Source of the DNA: JAMHWF01 sp035911095
GTDB taxonomy: Bacteria; Pseudomonadota; Gammaproteobacteria; Burkholderiales; Burkholderiaceae_C
Assembly: GCA_035911095.1 (NCBI GenBank)
Contig: JAMHWF010000048.1
Span: 45,714-109,713, forward strand
Length of the DNA: 64,000 bases
Direction of reading: 5' to 3'
Position 1 is the first letter of the stretch. Each line of letters opens with the position of its first letter. Both the position numbers and the translations under genes were made by a program. Below, one piece after another: positions 14,334 through 24,300 of this stretch. The notes below the pieces were generated by a model. It was not told the origin of the DNA and did no database searches. It saw only the letters and a list, made by a program, of their open reading frames with translations.

Positions 14334-14405
14334 CGTCGGTGTCTCCATCCGTTGGTTGACCGCATCGGTTCGCGGGGATGCCTCGTTCGGAGGCACAGAT
14401 CAGGT

Positions 14406-15275
14406 TCATCGGCTCGCCTGGGGGCCGACGGCCCGGCCGATGCCGGCCGGCAGGCCCGCGGCCGACGGCAACGGCCGCCGGTGGGCACGCTCGGGAGAGC
14501 GGCGCAGCAGCACGCAGTGCAGCGGCGGCGCGTCCCCCGCCCGGCTGAGGTCGTGCTGCGCGAGCTCGTCGACGGCGCCGTCGACGCACAGCGCCAGCAG
14601 CTGGTCGCCGTGCGTCTGCCACTGGAAGAAGCGCCAGCGCGCGGCATCGGCCTCGGCCGCCGCCTCGCCGGCCTGGAGCCGCAGCGAAGCCTCGCCGTCG
14701 AAGGTGAACGAGAAACGGTCCATCGGCAGCGTCAGGCCGAGGCCGCGCGCTTTCAGGTAGCTCTCCTTCAAGGTCCACAGCTCGAGCAGGCGCCTTGGCT
14801 GCGCCGCGGCAGGCAGCGCATGCAGCGCCGCCGCCTCGTCGGCGCTGAACCATTGGTCGGCGAGCGACAGGTCCGCCCGCCGGTGCAGCGACTCGAGATC
14901 GACGCCCACCGCGGCGCCGCTGCTCACCGCCAGCACGATCAGCCTCTCGGCATGGCTGAGGTTGAAGTCGAGCCGGCCGGCGAGCCCGTGCGCCTCGTCG
15001 ATCACGAGGCGGCCCGCGGCACCGGTCGCGAAGCGCCAGTGCGCCGGCGCCACCGGCGCATAGCGCGACAGCACGCTGCGCACGAGCCCGCGCGTCAGCA
15101 GGTCGCGCGCGCGGTCCTTCTCGAAGCGAAAACGCTGCTGGCGCTCCCGCTCCGCGGGGCTGAGCCAGGCGCGAAAGGACTCCAGCAGCGCCCTGTCGGC
15201 GACGGCCGCCGCGCCGCCGTCCGGCGACAGCGGCAGGTGCCAGAGCGCCACGCGTCCCCGGTCATCGCTGGGCAT
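14406..15275 (-). CDS. 4'-phosphopantetheinyl transferase, Sfp type
   Basis: The enzyme moves 4'-phosphopantetheine from CoA to a serine of acyl carrier proteins. The 289-residue protein has both signature blocks: GVDLES (Mg2+ ligands) and WTLKESYLKARGLG (with the catalytic Glu and Lys). The length and two-lobed layout match the Sfp rather than the AcpS group. Its likely partner is the ACP domain encoded at 31.4-32.9 kb, because the gene lies in the same minus-strand array and Sfp-type enzymes often travel with such synthases. The ATG at 15275 has an AGAGG site seven bases upstream and overlaps the DUF4345 gene by 14 bases; the alternative ATG at 15296 has none. Confidence 0.92.
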   Translation of the reverse strand: MPSDDRGRVALWHLPLSPDGGAAAVADRALLESFRAWLSPAERERQQRFRFEKDRARDLLTRGLVRSVLSRYAPVAPAHWRFATGAAGRLVIDEAHGLAGRLDFNLSHAERLIVLAVSSGAAVGVDLESLHRRADLSLADQWFSADEAAALHALPAAAQPRRLLELWTLKESYLKARGLGLTLPMDRFSFTFDGEASLRLQAGEAAAEADAARWRFFQWQTHGDQLLALCVDGAVDELAQHDLSRAGDAPPLHCVLLRRSPERAHRRPLPSAAGLPAGIGRAVGPQASR

Positions 15276-15708
15276 GGAGCGGCCTCTGCCCGACATCCGC
15301 GCCGCGGCGGTGGGCCTGCGCCACCCGGTGCTGCCAGAGGATGAAGAGCGGCGAGCCGACCAGCTCGAGCAGCGTGAAACCGACGAAGGGCAGGTACGGC
15401 ATCCCGACCAGGGCCATCGACAGCGCCCGGCCGATGCCGCCGATGAAGATCATTCCCCAGACGGCGCGGAACAGGCTCGTCTTGCGCTCGATCTGCGGGA
15501 TCGTCCAGAAGGCCGCGAGACCGAGGCCCAGCCAGACCCCGGCATAGAAGCGCAGGTTGCTGTCGAGCATCGCATCGCGCGGCAGGCCCATCGACGCGTA
15601 CAGGGGATCGTCGACGCCCATCATTGCGATCAAGCCGGTCAGGGTCGGCACGCAGGCGAGCACCGCGGTCGTGATCTGCAGGTTTCGTTTGCTCGTGCTG
15701 GCGGTCAC
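15262..15708 (-). CDS. DUF4345-type membrane protein
   Basis: The 148-residue protein has four likely membrane helices (about residues 9-29, 52-72, 80-102 and 107-130) and the segment LRFYAGVWLGLGLAAFW followed by GGIGRALSM, typical of DUF4345. The function of that family is unknown. The start is a GTG overlapping the stop of the outer-membrane protein gene (GTGA), so it is translationally coupled to the export genes. Its place in the operon suggests a part in membrane handling of the pathway product, but that is only context. Confidence 0.75.
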   Translation of the reverse strand: MTASTSKRNLQITTAVLACVPTLTGLIAMMGVDDPLYASMGLPRDAMLDSNLRFYAGVWLGLGLAAFWTIPQIERKTSLFRAVWGMIFIGGIGRALSMALVGMPYLPFVGFTLLELVGSPLFILWQHRVAQAHRRGADVGQRPLHAQR

Positions 15709-16967
15709 AGGTAGTACTCCAGAAGCAGTTGCCACACATGACGCTGGGGCAAGGCACCGTACTGCGTCGTCGGGCCGCCGCCGTTGCGCTGGAACTGCAG
15801 CGCGACGTCGAAGCGGTCGAAGCGGCGCCGGGCCTCGAACCAGGTGAGCCGGCTATCGTCGTCGAGATTGACCTGCACGAAGCCGGTCAGGTCGAGCCGC
15901 CGCCAGATCGCGTCCTGCCACCGGGCACGCAGGAAGGCCGCGTTGGGCGTGGCCAGCTCCTGCTGGTCGTTGACCCATTGCAGGTACTGCCCGAAGCGCT
16001 GCGGGCTCTGTGCCGGCAGCCCGCGCCATGCATCGCGCTTGACGGCAGCGCCGTCGTACTGGTATTCGGCGGTCAGGACCAGGTTGATCGGCAAGGTCCA
16101 GGTCAGCCCGGCCGCGCCGCGCGAACGGAAGGCCACGTCCTCGTCGCCGCCGCTCGCGCGGCTCAGCTGCGAGGCGATCCGCCCGCCCACCCATTCGGCA
16201 TGCCCGACGACCGACCGGCCGAACACCGCCGTCATGTTCAGCCCGAACTGCGGCGGGGTGTCGTCGTCGCCGTAGACGATGAACTGCGGGCTGAGGTTGG
16301 GGCTCAGCCGGTAGCTCGACGCGAGCTGCCAGCGCGTGCCGCCGTTGGTCGCGGCGAGGTCGGGCGAGAACGGCGCGGTCGAACGTTCCCGCGCCAGCTT
16401 CGGCGCCACCAGCAGCGAGACCGAGCCGTTGTCGCCCAGCACCTGCCCGCGCAGCATCACGGTGCCCATGCGGTTGTCGCGCTTGCTGTCCGGGTCGGCC
16501 GAGGTCAGCGAGCGGATCGCATCGCCGCGGAAGAAGTCGCTCGGGTTGTATGCATAGGCCGACCCGACGCGCAGGTTGACCCGACCCAGGTCGAACAACC
16601 AGCCGGCGGCGGGCTGCCAGGCCAGGTAGGCCTCCTTCAGCACGTTGGTCGTGCCCCGGCCGCGCAGCCGATAGGGATCGTAGGCGTCGAGCCGGTCGGC
16701 GAAGACGGCGCGCAGCGTCGGCGTGAGCCGCGTGTCGAGGCGGAAGTCCAGCGACAGCCGGCTGCGCAGCCTGTCGTCGGTGCCGCGACCGTCGGTCTGG
16801 ATCAGCGCGCCCTCGAGGTCGAGCTTCCAGTCCCGGGCCGGGGCTTCGGCCTCGGTGGTCGTCGCATCGGCGAGTTCCAGCGCCGCGTCGATGTCGTCGT
16901 CGGCGGCCTGGGCCAGGGCGCTCGCGGCGGCCAGCAGGGCGGCGGCGGCATGTCGGTTCGGCTTCAT
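15705..16967 (-). CDS. outer-membrane beta-barrel protein, porin-like
   Basis: A signal peptide (about residues 1-22, ending AQA-AD) is followed by an acidic spacer and then about 360 residues of alternating polar/hydrophobic strands with many aromatic turns (for example FDLGRVNLRVGS, WQLASSYRLS). It ends in LLLEYYL, a C-terminal pattern used by the Bam machinery. At 420 residues it fits a 14-18 strand barrel and resembles DUF1302/porin-like proteins found beside lipid exporters. The exact family is uncertain. The ATG overlaps the stop of the LolA-like gene by four bases. It is a candidate exit or receiving channel for the lipid made by the upstream synthases. Confidence 0.75.
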   Translation of the reverse strand: MKPNRHAAAALLAAASALAQAADDDIDAALELADATTTEAEAPARDWKLDLEGALIQTDGRGTDDRLRSRLSLDFRLDTRLTPTLRAVFADRLDAYDPYRLRGRGTTNVLKEAYLAWQPAAGWLFDLGRVNLRVGSAYAYNPSDFFRGDAIRSLTSADPDSKRDNRMGTVMLRGQVLGDNGSVSLLVAPKLARERSTAPFSPDLAATNGGTRWQLASSYRLSPNLSPQFIVYGDDDTPPQFGLNMTAVFGRSVVGHAEWVGGRIASQLSRASGGDEDVAFRSRGAAGLTWTLPINLVLTAEYQYDGAAVKRDAWRGLPAQSPQRFGQYLQWVNDQQELATPNAAFLRARWQDAIWRRLDLTGFVQVNLDDDSRLTWFEARRRFDRFDVALQFQRNGGGPTTQYGALPQRHVWQLLLEYYL

Positions 16968-17788
16968 TCGGCCTTGAATCGCGGCAGGTAGTCGCGCTGC
17001 AGCCAGGCTTCGGGCACGTCGCGCCAGGCGTAGTCGGAGAAGCGCATCACCGTCACCCAGCTCGAGTCGAGCCCGTCGATGATCACCGTCTCGGTCGGCC
17101 GCTCGACCCCGAGCTGCATCGCATAGCGGCGGTAGAAGGCCGTCTTCAGCAGCCGATCGCTTTCGGAATAGAAGCGGGCCTTGACCGGCCGCGTCGTCTG
17201 CGCGTCGAGCCAGATCTCGATGCGCTGGTAGGTCACGCCGGGCGCGGCCGCCGCCAGGTCGAGCACCTGGCACTGGCGCTTCTGGCGGTCGCCGTCGGTC
17301 ACCTCCTCCTCGCCCTTGCTGGCGGCGCGGTAGTCCTGCGCCAGGTTGACGGTCGCAACGTCGCCGTTCGCCGCCTGGCCGAGCAGGCGCTGCTCGGGCG
17401 AGATGCGGATGCTGGCCAGGTTCGACGGGTCGTAGAACCACAGGTCGTTGCCGTTCTTCAGCATCAGCTTGTTGGCGTCGCGCTGCGGCGCGACGAAGTG
17501 GATCAGCGTCTTGTACTGGCCGCTGTTCGCGTCGGGCCGCGAGTAGGCGCCCAGCGTGGTGCTGTCGGTCTGCTGGCGCTTGCGGTACTCGGTCACCGTC
17601 ACCGCCATGTAGAAGGACTTCTCGGGGTTGCGAATCGCGTCGCTCGCGGCGAGCAGCTGCTGCGGGTCGGGCACGGCGGCCCGGCCCGGCGCCGCGACCG
17701 GCGCCATGCCGCAGAGCAGCAGCTGGCCGAGCAGGCGGCGGCGCGAGCCCGCCTCGCCAAGGAAGGAACGGTGGGGGGATTCGCTCAT
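16964..17788 (-). CDS. LolA-like outer-membrane lipoprotein-sorting protein
   Basis: The protein belongs to the LolA/LolB-like fold group annotated as outer membrane lipoprotein-sorting proteins, which carry acylated molecules across the periplasm. The 274-residue form has a signal peptide containing SRRRLLGQLLL, which resembles a twin-arginine motif, followed by AAPGRAAVPDP. The mature part has the expected pattern (DLWFYDPSNLASIRISPEQRL, then RFYSESDRLLKT). I chose the ATG with a GAGG site five bases upstream; an earlier ATG at 17818, overlapping the permease gene, is possible. It sits between an ABC permease and an outer-membrane barrel, the right place for a periplasmic carrier. Confidence 0.82.
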   Translation of the reverse strand: MSESPHRSFLGEAGSRRRLLGQLLLCGMAPVAAPGRAAVPDPQQLLAASDAIRNPEKSFYMAVTVTEYRKRQQTDSTTLGAYSRPDANSGQYKTLIHFVAPQRDANKLMLKNGNDLWFYDPSNLASIRISPEQRLLGQAANGDVATVNLAQDYRAASKGEEEVTDGDRQKRQCQVLDLAAAAPGVTYQRIEIWLDAQTTRPVKARFYSESDRLLKTAFYRRYAMQLGVERPTETVIIDGLDSSWVTVMRFSDYAWRDVPEAWLQRDYLPRFKAE

Positions 17789-17810
17789 CGGCGCCTCGAA
17801 CGGACGGGGG

Positions 17811-19222
17811 TCAGACATGGCGCAGCGCGTCCACCACCGGCAGCCTCGACGCGCGACGCGCGGGCAGCCAGGCCGAGACGGCCGCGACGACGATCAGCGC
17901 TGCCAGCGTGATCAGCATCAGCTGGAACTCGCCCCACACGCGCACCGTCAGTGCGACCGGGTTGACGCGCGCCGGCGGCATCCAGTGCAGGCCGCTGTGG
18001 TTGACGGCATACGCGAGCAGCAGGGCCGTGGCCACCCCCAGCAGCGCACCGAACAGGCCCAGCACCAGGCCCTCGGTCACGAACAGCGACTGGATGCCGG
18101 CGCGGCGCAGCCCGATCGCGCGCAAGGTGCCGATCTCGACCGTGCGCTCGACGATCGCCATGCTCATCGTGTTGCTGACGACGAACAGCACGATCACGCC
18201 GATCAGCACGAAGATGAAGCCGAAGATCGCCGAGAACATGTTGTTCGTCTGGTCGTAGAACGGGTTCAGCGCCGCGAAGTCCTGCAGCTCGAGCGCCTGG
18301 TCGGCGAAGCGCTGCCGCAGCAGCTCGTCGATGCGCGCCCGCGCCGCGGGCAGCTGCGCGGTGTGCTCGAACTGCAGCATCACCGCGGTGACCTGCGGCT
18401 CGTCGGCGCCGTACACCAGCCGCTGGGCGCGCGGCAGGTGCAGCGCGACGAAGACGTCGTCGATCTCCTTCACACCCTGGCGTTCGGCCTTGACGACGGT
18501 CACGCCAGCGACGTTGGGCGCGCCGCGCGCACTCGCCGCGAGGATCTCGATGTGGCGCGCCGCATCCGGCGGGGCCAGGTCGTCGGGTGGCGTCTCGAGG
18601 TCGGACAGCTCGGCGATCTCCGGCGCGAGCGCCGACGCCCCGGAGGCGGGCGCGGCCGGCGCCGCGGCGGCTGGCGGCGCCGCGCAGGACGGCAGGTGCA
18701 GCGCCGCGCACAGGCCGAGCACGCGCGCCACGCCGTGGCCGATGATCGCGGCATCCGCCTCGGTGCCCGCCAGGCCGAGCCGCTGCGGCACGATCGGAAA
18801 GCGGTAGTCGTTCCACTCCCGCATCCGGTTCTGCTCGTCGACGACGATGCCCTGGGCGAGCACGGTGCGCGAGGTGCCGGTCGAGAAGTTGCCGGCGATG
18901 CCGCCGAGCTGCAGCACCGGCGTGGCGACCAGCAGCATCGGCGCCAGCACCGGGTCGGCCTTCAACGCGTCGATGATCTCGGGATAGTCGGCGATGCCGT
19001 AGGCCGCCGAGTTGCCGCTGCCGAACAGGTAATAGCCTTCGCGCTGGATCTGCAGGTGGCCGCTGTGCTGCACGAAGTCGGTCTGCAGGCCGAGCGTGAC
19101 GTCGCGCGTGAAGCCACCGAAGAGCAGGATGGCGCAGACGCCGACGACCATCGCCAGCACCGTCGTCATCGAGCGGCGCCGGTTGCGCAGCACGTTGCGC
19201 ACCGCGAGGGACAGGGTCTCCT

Positions 19223-19226
<4 letters not shown>
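17811..19226 (-). CDS. ABC transporter permease, MacB/LolCE (FtsX) type
   Basis: The 471-residue inner-membrane protein starts with a cytoplasmic amphipathic segment (LAVRNVLRNRRRS) and a first helix (about 20-40). A large periplasmic domain (about 45-290) follows, then the C-terminal FtsX domain with three helices (about 293-320, 350-378 and 425-447). This four-helix mechanotransmission layout is that of MacB, LolC/E and FtsX. An Ala/Pro-rich insertion lies near residues 183-205 of the periplasmic domain. It overlaps the ATPase gene by four bases, and the pair would form a full exporter as a homodimeric permease with two ATPases. Confidence 0.9.
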
Positions 19227-19918
<692 letters not shown>

Positions 19919-19958
19919 CGGCCTGCCGCCGTCGTCATCGGCGTGTCGTGGCGCGCCG

Positions 19959-21326
19959 TCACGACGGCTGCACCGCGAGTCGAGGCGACGGGGCCGCCGG
20001 CGCCGGCGTCGCCGACGGCCGCATGGCCCGGGTCAGCTTCTGCAGCCGGGCGCGGTAGCTGAAGTGCTCGACCTCGATGACGTGGCGCGAGGTCGCGCTG
20101 AAGTGGATGCCGCCGCTCGCGTCCCGGCTGCGGTCGGCCCAGATGCGTTCCTGCAGCCACTGCGCCTTCTTGGGCTCGGTCTCGAGCGCCCGCAGGTAGT
20201 TGGCGAGCAGCCGCGACTGGTGGTCCATGATCGGCCAGTTGCCGGTCGAGGTCTGGAACAGCCCGATGAAGAACAGGTTGTCGTGCTGGCGGTCGAAGAT
20301 GTTCAGGTAGAGCTCGGGCCGCGCCTTCGGCCAGGCGAGATGGCGCTGCTCGAGGAACGGGAAGTCGAGGTGGAAGCCGGTCGCGTAGACGATCACGTCG
20401 ACCGGCTCCTCGCTGCCGTCGGTGAACTTCACGCGGTCGCCGCGCAGCTCGGCGATGTCCCGCTTGGCCTGGATGTCGCCGTGGCCCAGGTGATAGAAGA
20501 GCGTCGAGTTGATGATGAAGTGCGACTCGAACATCTTGTGGTCGGGCTTGGGCAGGCCGTAGGTCTCCGGCTGGCCGGCCGTCGCCATGCGCAGGAACCA
20601 GCCACCGAACAGGCGCCGCGCCCACAAGGGCATGCGCATCCGGAGCCAGACCTCGGCCCAGCGGTCCACCGGCAGCCCCCAGACGAACTTCGGCCAGTAG
20701 TAGTAGCCGCGCCGCGTGCTGTGCAGCACCGAGGCCGCGTGGTGCACCGCCTCGACCGCGATGTCGCAGCCGGAATTCCCCGCCCCCACCACCAGCACGC
20801 GCTTGCCGGTGAACAGGTCCGGCGTCTTGTAGCTGCCCGAATGCACCTGCACGCCGTCGAAGTGGCCGGGGTAGTCGGGGATGTTCGGCTTGCACAGGTG
20901 GCCGTTGGCCACGATCAGGCCGCTGTAGGCGCGCTGCTCGCCGCCGTCGAGGGTGATGCGCCAGCCCCCGTCGGCCGGCGCCGCGTCGAGCACGGTGCGC
21001 GAGAAGCTGATGTGGTCGCGCAGCCGGAAGTGCTCGGCATAGGCCGTGAGGTAGGCCAGCGCCTGCTCCCAGCGCAGGTAGGTCGGCAGCTCCGGCGCCA
21101 TCGGGAAGTCGAGGTAGCGCGAGAACTCCTTCGAGCTGATCGTGTGGACCGACCGGTAGATGCTGCTCGTCGACGAGCCGTAGTTCCAGTGGCCGCCGAG
21201 CCCGTCCTCGCGTTCGAAGACGTCGAAGTCGATGCCGGCTTCCTTCAGGTTCTTCGCCGCGGTGAGGCCGGCCGCACCGGCGCCGATGATGCAGTAGCGG
21301 GCGCCGCTGCCGTGGTGCTTCGTCAT
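19959..21326 (-). CDS. flavin-containing monooxygenase, class B
   Basis: This NADPH- and O2-dependent flavoenzyme would oxidise a heteroatom or do a Baeyer-Villiger type oxidation. The 455-residue protein has the FAD site GAGAAG (residues 15-20), a second NADPH-type Rossmann motif (VVGAGNSGCD) and the FMO-identifying pattern FxGxxxHxxxY (FDGVQVHSGSY), with ATG at the second Rossmann end (IVYATGFHLDFPF). The ATG at 21326 has a strong GGAGG site located in the last bases of the P450-fusion gene, four bases away. The shared transcript with the synthases suggests the substrate is the lipid or polyketide made there. The reaction cannot be read from sequence. Confidence 0.9.
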   Translation of the reverse strand: MTKHHGSGARYCIIGAGAAGLTAAKNLKEAGIDFDVFEREDGLGGHWNYGSSTSSIYRSVHTISSKEFSRYLDFPMAPELPTYLRWEQALAYLTAYAEHFRLRDHISFSRTVLDAAPADGGWRITLDGGEQRAYSGLIVANGHLCKPNIPDYPGHFDGVQVHSGSYKTPDLFTGKRVLVVGAGNSGCDIAVEAVHHAASVLHSTRRGYYYWPKFVWGLPVDRWAEVWLRMRMPLWARRLFGGWFLRMATAGQPETYGLPKPDHKMFESHFIINSTLFYHLGHGDIQAKRDIAELRGDRVKFTDGSEEPVDVIVYATGFHLDFPFLEQRHLAWPKARPELYLNIFDRQHDNLFFIGLFQTSTGNWPIMDHQSRLLANYLRALETEPKKAQWLQERIWADRSRDASGGIHFSATSRHVIEVEHFSYRARLQKLTRAMRPSATPAPAAPSPRLAVQPS

Positions 21327-21330
21327 CGCT

Positions 21331-24300
21331 TCACGCCTCCTGTGATTCGAGAACGGGCGCCGCACCGGCGGGCACGGCCGTCGCGTCCGGCGCAACGGGC
21401 GCGGCGGTCTCGACGACGCCCTCGCGGCACGGGTCGCGCCAGCGGGCGTAGGCCACGCCCTGCAGGCTCACGATCAGCCGGTTGTCGGCGTTGAACAGCC
21501 GGCAGCTGCCCTGGGGCGCGAAAAGCACCGAACCGTCGGTCGCCGCGCGCTGCGGGTGCAGGTCGATCTGTGCCACGCGAACCGCGTCGGCCGTCTCGGC
21601 CGGTTCGCCGCCGCCCGTCTGTCCCGGCCCGGTGAGCATGAAGCGCAGCGCGTGCTCGAGCGAGTTCAACGGCAGCGCGAGGCGGGGCGGGTGCGGGCGC
21701 GCCCACAGGTCGGCCGGCAGCACCGGCTGCGGGCTCGCCCGATGGACGCCGCCGGGGCGGCCGCTCCAGGCCGCGACGGGCAGGCGCCTGCCGCGCCAGT
21801 GCAGGCGCGCCAGGCCCTCGCCGGCGGCGGCCGGCTGGGCTTCGTCCTCCTCCGGCCCGCGGCCGGCCAGCGCTGGCGTGGCCAGGAGACCGGCGGCGCC
21901 GCCGGCGGCCGCCGGCACGGGATCGCGATAGCCCATCGTCGCGCGCAGCACGTCGTCGTCACCGCCCGCCGGGCGCAGCTGCACTTCCACCTGCCAGAGC
22001 GCGCCGTCCTGCCAGCCGCGCGCCTTCGCGTCGATCGCCAGCGGCTGGCCGCCGGGCGGCAGCACCAGCCCGTCGAGGCGCACCCGCAGGTCGCGGATCG
22101 TCGTCAGCTCGACCGCGCGGAAGCCCTCCGGCGCCACCCAGTCGGCGGTCGCGATCGCGTACTCGAGCAGCATGCCGATGAGCATCGCGGGCCGCCCGTC
22201 GACCAGGAACTCGTCGAGGAAGGGCGCGCTCGCCGGGTCGAGCCGGTGCCGCGTCTCGAGCAGCGCGAACGGCCGGTAGCGGCGCAACTCGCCGAGGTAG
22301 TGGCGGCGGGTATGGAGCTGCTCGATGTTCGAGATGTCGGGGCTGGCACCGAAGCCGCGGATCTGCACCGGCGTCACCGCCTGGCCGACCTGGCCCATGA
22401 ACATCACCTCGCCGGAGCCGCCGTCGCTCAGCTCGCCGAGCCAGTGCGCGATGCCTTCGTCCACCGCCATCGGCGAGACGTACTGCTTGGTGACCTCGAG
22501 GTTGGTGATCATCCCGACGCCGTCCCAGGTGGGCCAGACCAGCGTCTTCGCGACGAAGCCATGCTGCTGCGCGGCCCACAGGCCGAGCCGCGCGAGCGCC
22601 TCGTTGGCGGCGGCGTAGTCGAGCTCGCCGGTCATCCCGCCGAGCCGCCCGGTGAGCGAGCCGATGTTGCAGAACTGGCGCACCGGCAGCTGCCGCGTCG
22701 CGGCGAGCAGGTTCGCGAAGCCGCCCACCTTGACGTTCAGCGTGTGCAGGAAGCCGTCGATCGACTTGCCTGGCAGGCGCACCGGCTGGTCGCTGCCGGC
22801 GTTGTGCACGACGTAGCGGATGGCCTCGCCGAACTCGTTGACGACATGGCCGACCGCGGCGGCGTCGGTCACGTCGCAGACTCGGTAGTGGATCGGCAGC
22901 CCGCGTGCCGCGATGTCGGCCAGGGTGGCGCCCAGCTGGCGGCGCGAGCGGATGCGCGACAGCGCGCGCCGGATCTCCACCAGCGGCCACTTGGTCGAGG
23001 CCCTGCGCAGCTGCGCCAGGCACCACTGCTTGAACGCCTCGTCGTCCTGGACGTACCAGTCCTCGTTGCCGAGCGGCGGCCGCTCGCGGCCGGTGAGGAC
23101 GACCGTGGCGCCGAAGCGCTCCGCGACCGCGAGGGCAAACTGCAGGCCGATGCCGCGGGCCCCGCCGGAGACCAGCACCACCTCCCCGGCCTGCGGCGGC
23201 GGCACCGGCCGTGCGGGCGCGGCGCGGCGCGGCATCAGCGTCCAGCGCCGCCCGTCGCGGTGGCCGACTTCGAACAGGCCCCAGCGGTAGAGCTCCGCGG
23301 CGATGCGCTGGTCGGCCAGCCGGACCTCGGCGGGCGCCAGGTCGAGCACGCGCACGTTGCAGTTGGGCAGTTCCTGCGGCAGCGTCTTCGCCAGGCCGGC
23401 CCACAGGCCGCCGAGCGGCTGGCCCGGCGCGCCGTCGCCGTAGCCCATCTGCCCGTCCATCCAGGTGACCGCGACATAGAACAGCCGGTCGGGCTCCTCC
23501 ACCGCGGCCCAGTCGGCATAGCAGGCCTGCAGCAGGCCGACGCTGCGGCGCATCGGCGCCTGCCAGGCCTCGCGGTCGGGCGGGTCGAACGGGCCTTCCG
23601 CGCCGAGGTCGACGATGCCGTCGATGAAGCCGACGCGCTTGCGGAACTCGGCCGCGGCCGCGGCCATGTCGTCGCCCACGGGCTCGAAGACGAAGGCCTT
23701 CGCGCAGGCGCGCAGCAGCGTGGTCGCCAGGCGTTCGGCCGTGCCCGGCCGGCCGTTGACGATCACGATGCGCCGGCCGGCGAGCGCCGCCGACGGCTGC
23801 GCCGGCACGCCCGGCGCCTCGACCGGCGACCAGACGAAGCGCGCGGCCGGCACGGCCGCCGCCGACGGCGGCCGCGGCCTGGGCGGCGAGGGGCGCGCCA
23901 CCGACGCCGCCGCGGACGCCTCCTCGGCGGGCGCGGGTTCCGCGACCTCGCTCAGCTCGGGCACGTCCAGCGGGCCGGTCGCGGCTTGCGGCGCCGCGCC
24001 CGCCGCGGGCTGGTCCTGGCCGGCATCCGCCGCCGCGGCGGCCGCGAAGGGGCAGCCCGCCTCGGCCGCGGCGGCGAGGGCCTCGCGCGACGGCGCCGCG
24101 GCCGGCGCCTGGCCATGCGTTCTCGGCTTCAGGATCAGCTTGATGCCCTGTAGCGGCCGCAGCGAGATCAGGGCGCCGCGCGTGAGCGGATGCCCCGGCA
24201 AGGCGTGAAGCTCGAAGTGCTGCGCCGCCACGGCGACGACGACCCGCATCTGCATCAGCGCGATCTGGAAGCCGATGCACTTGCGCGGCCCGCCGCCGAA

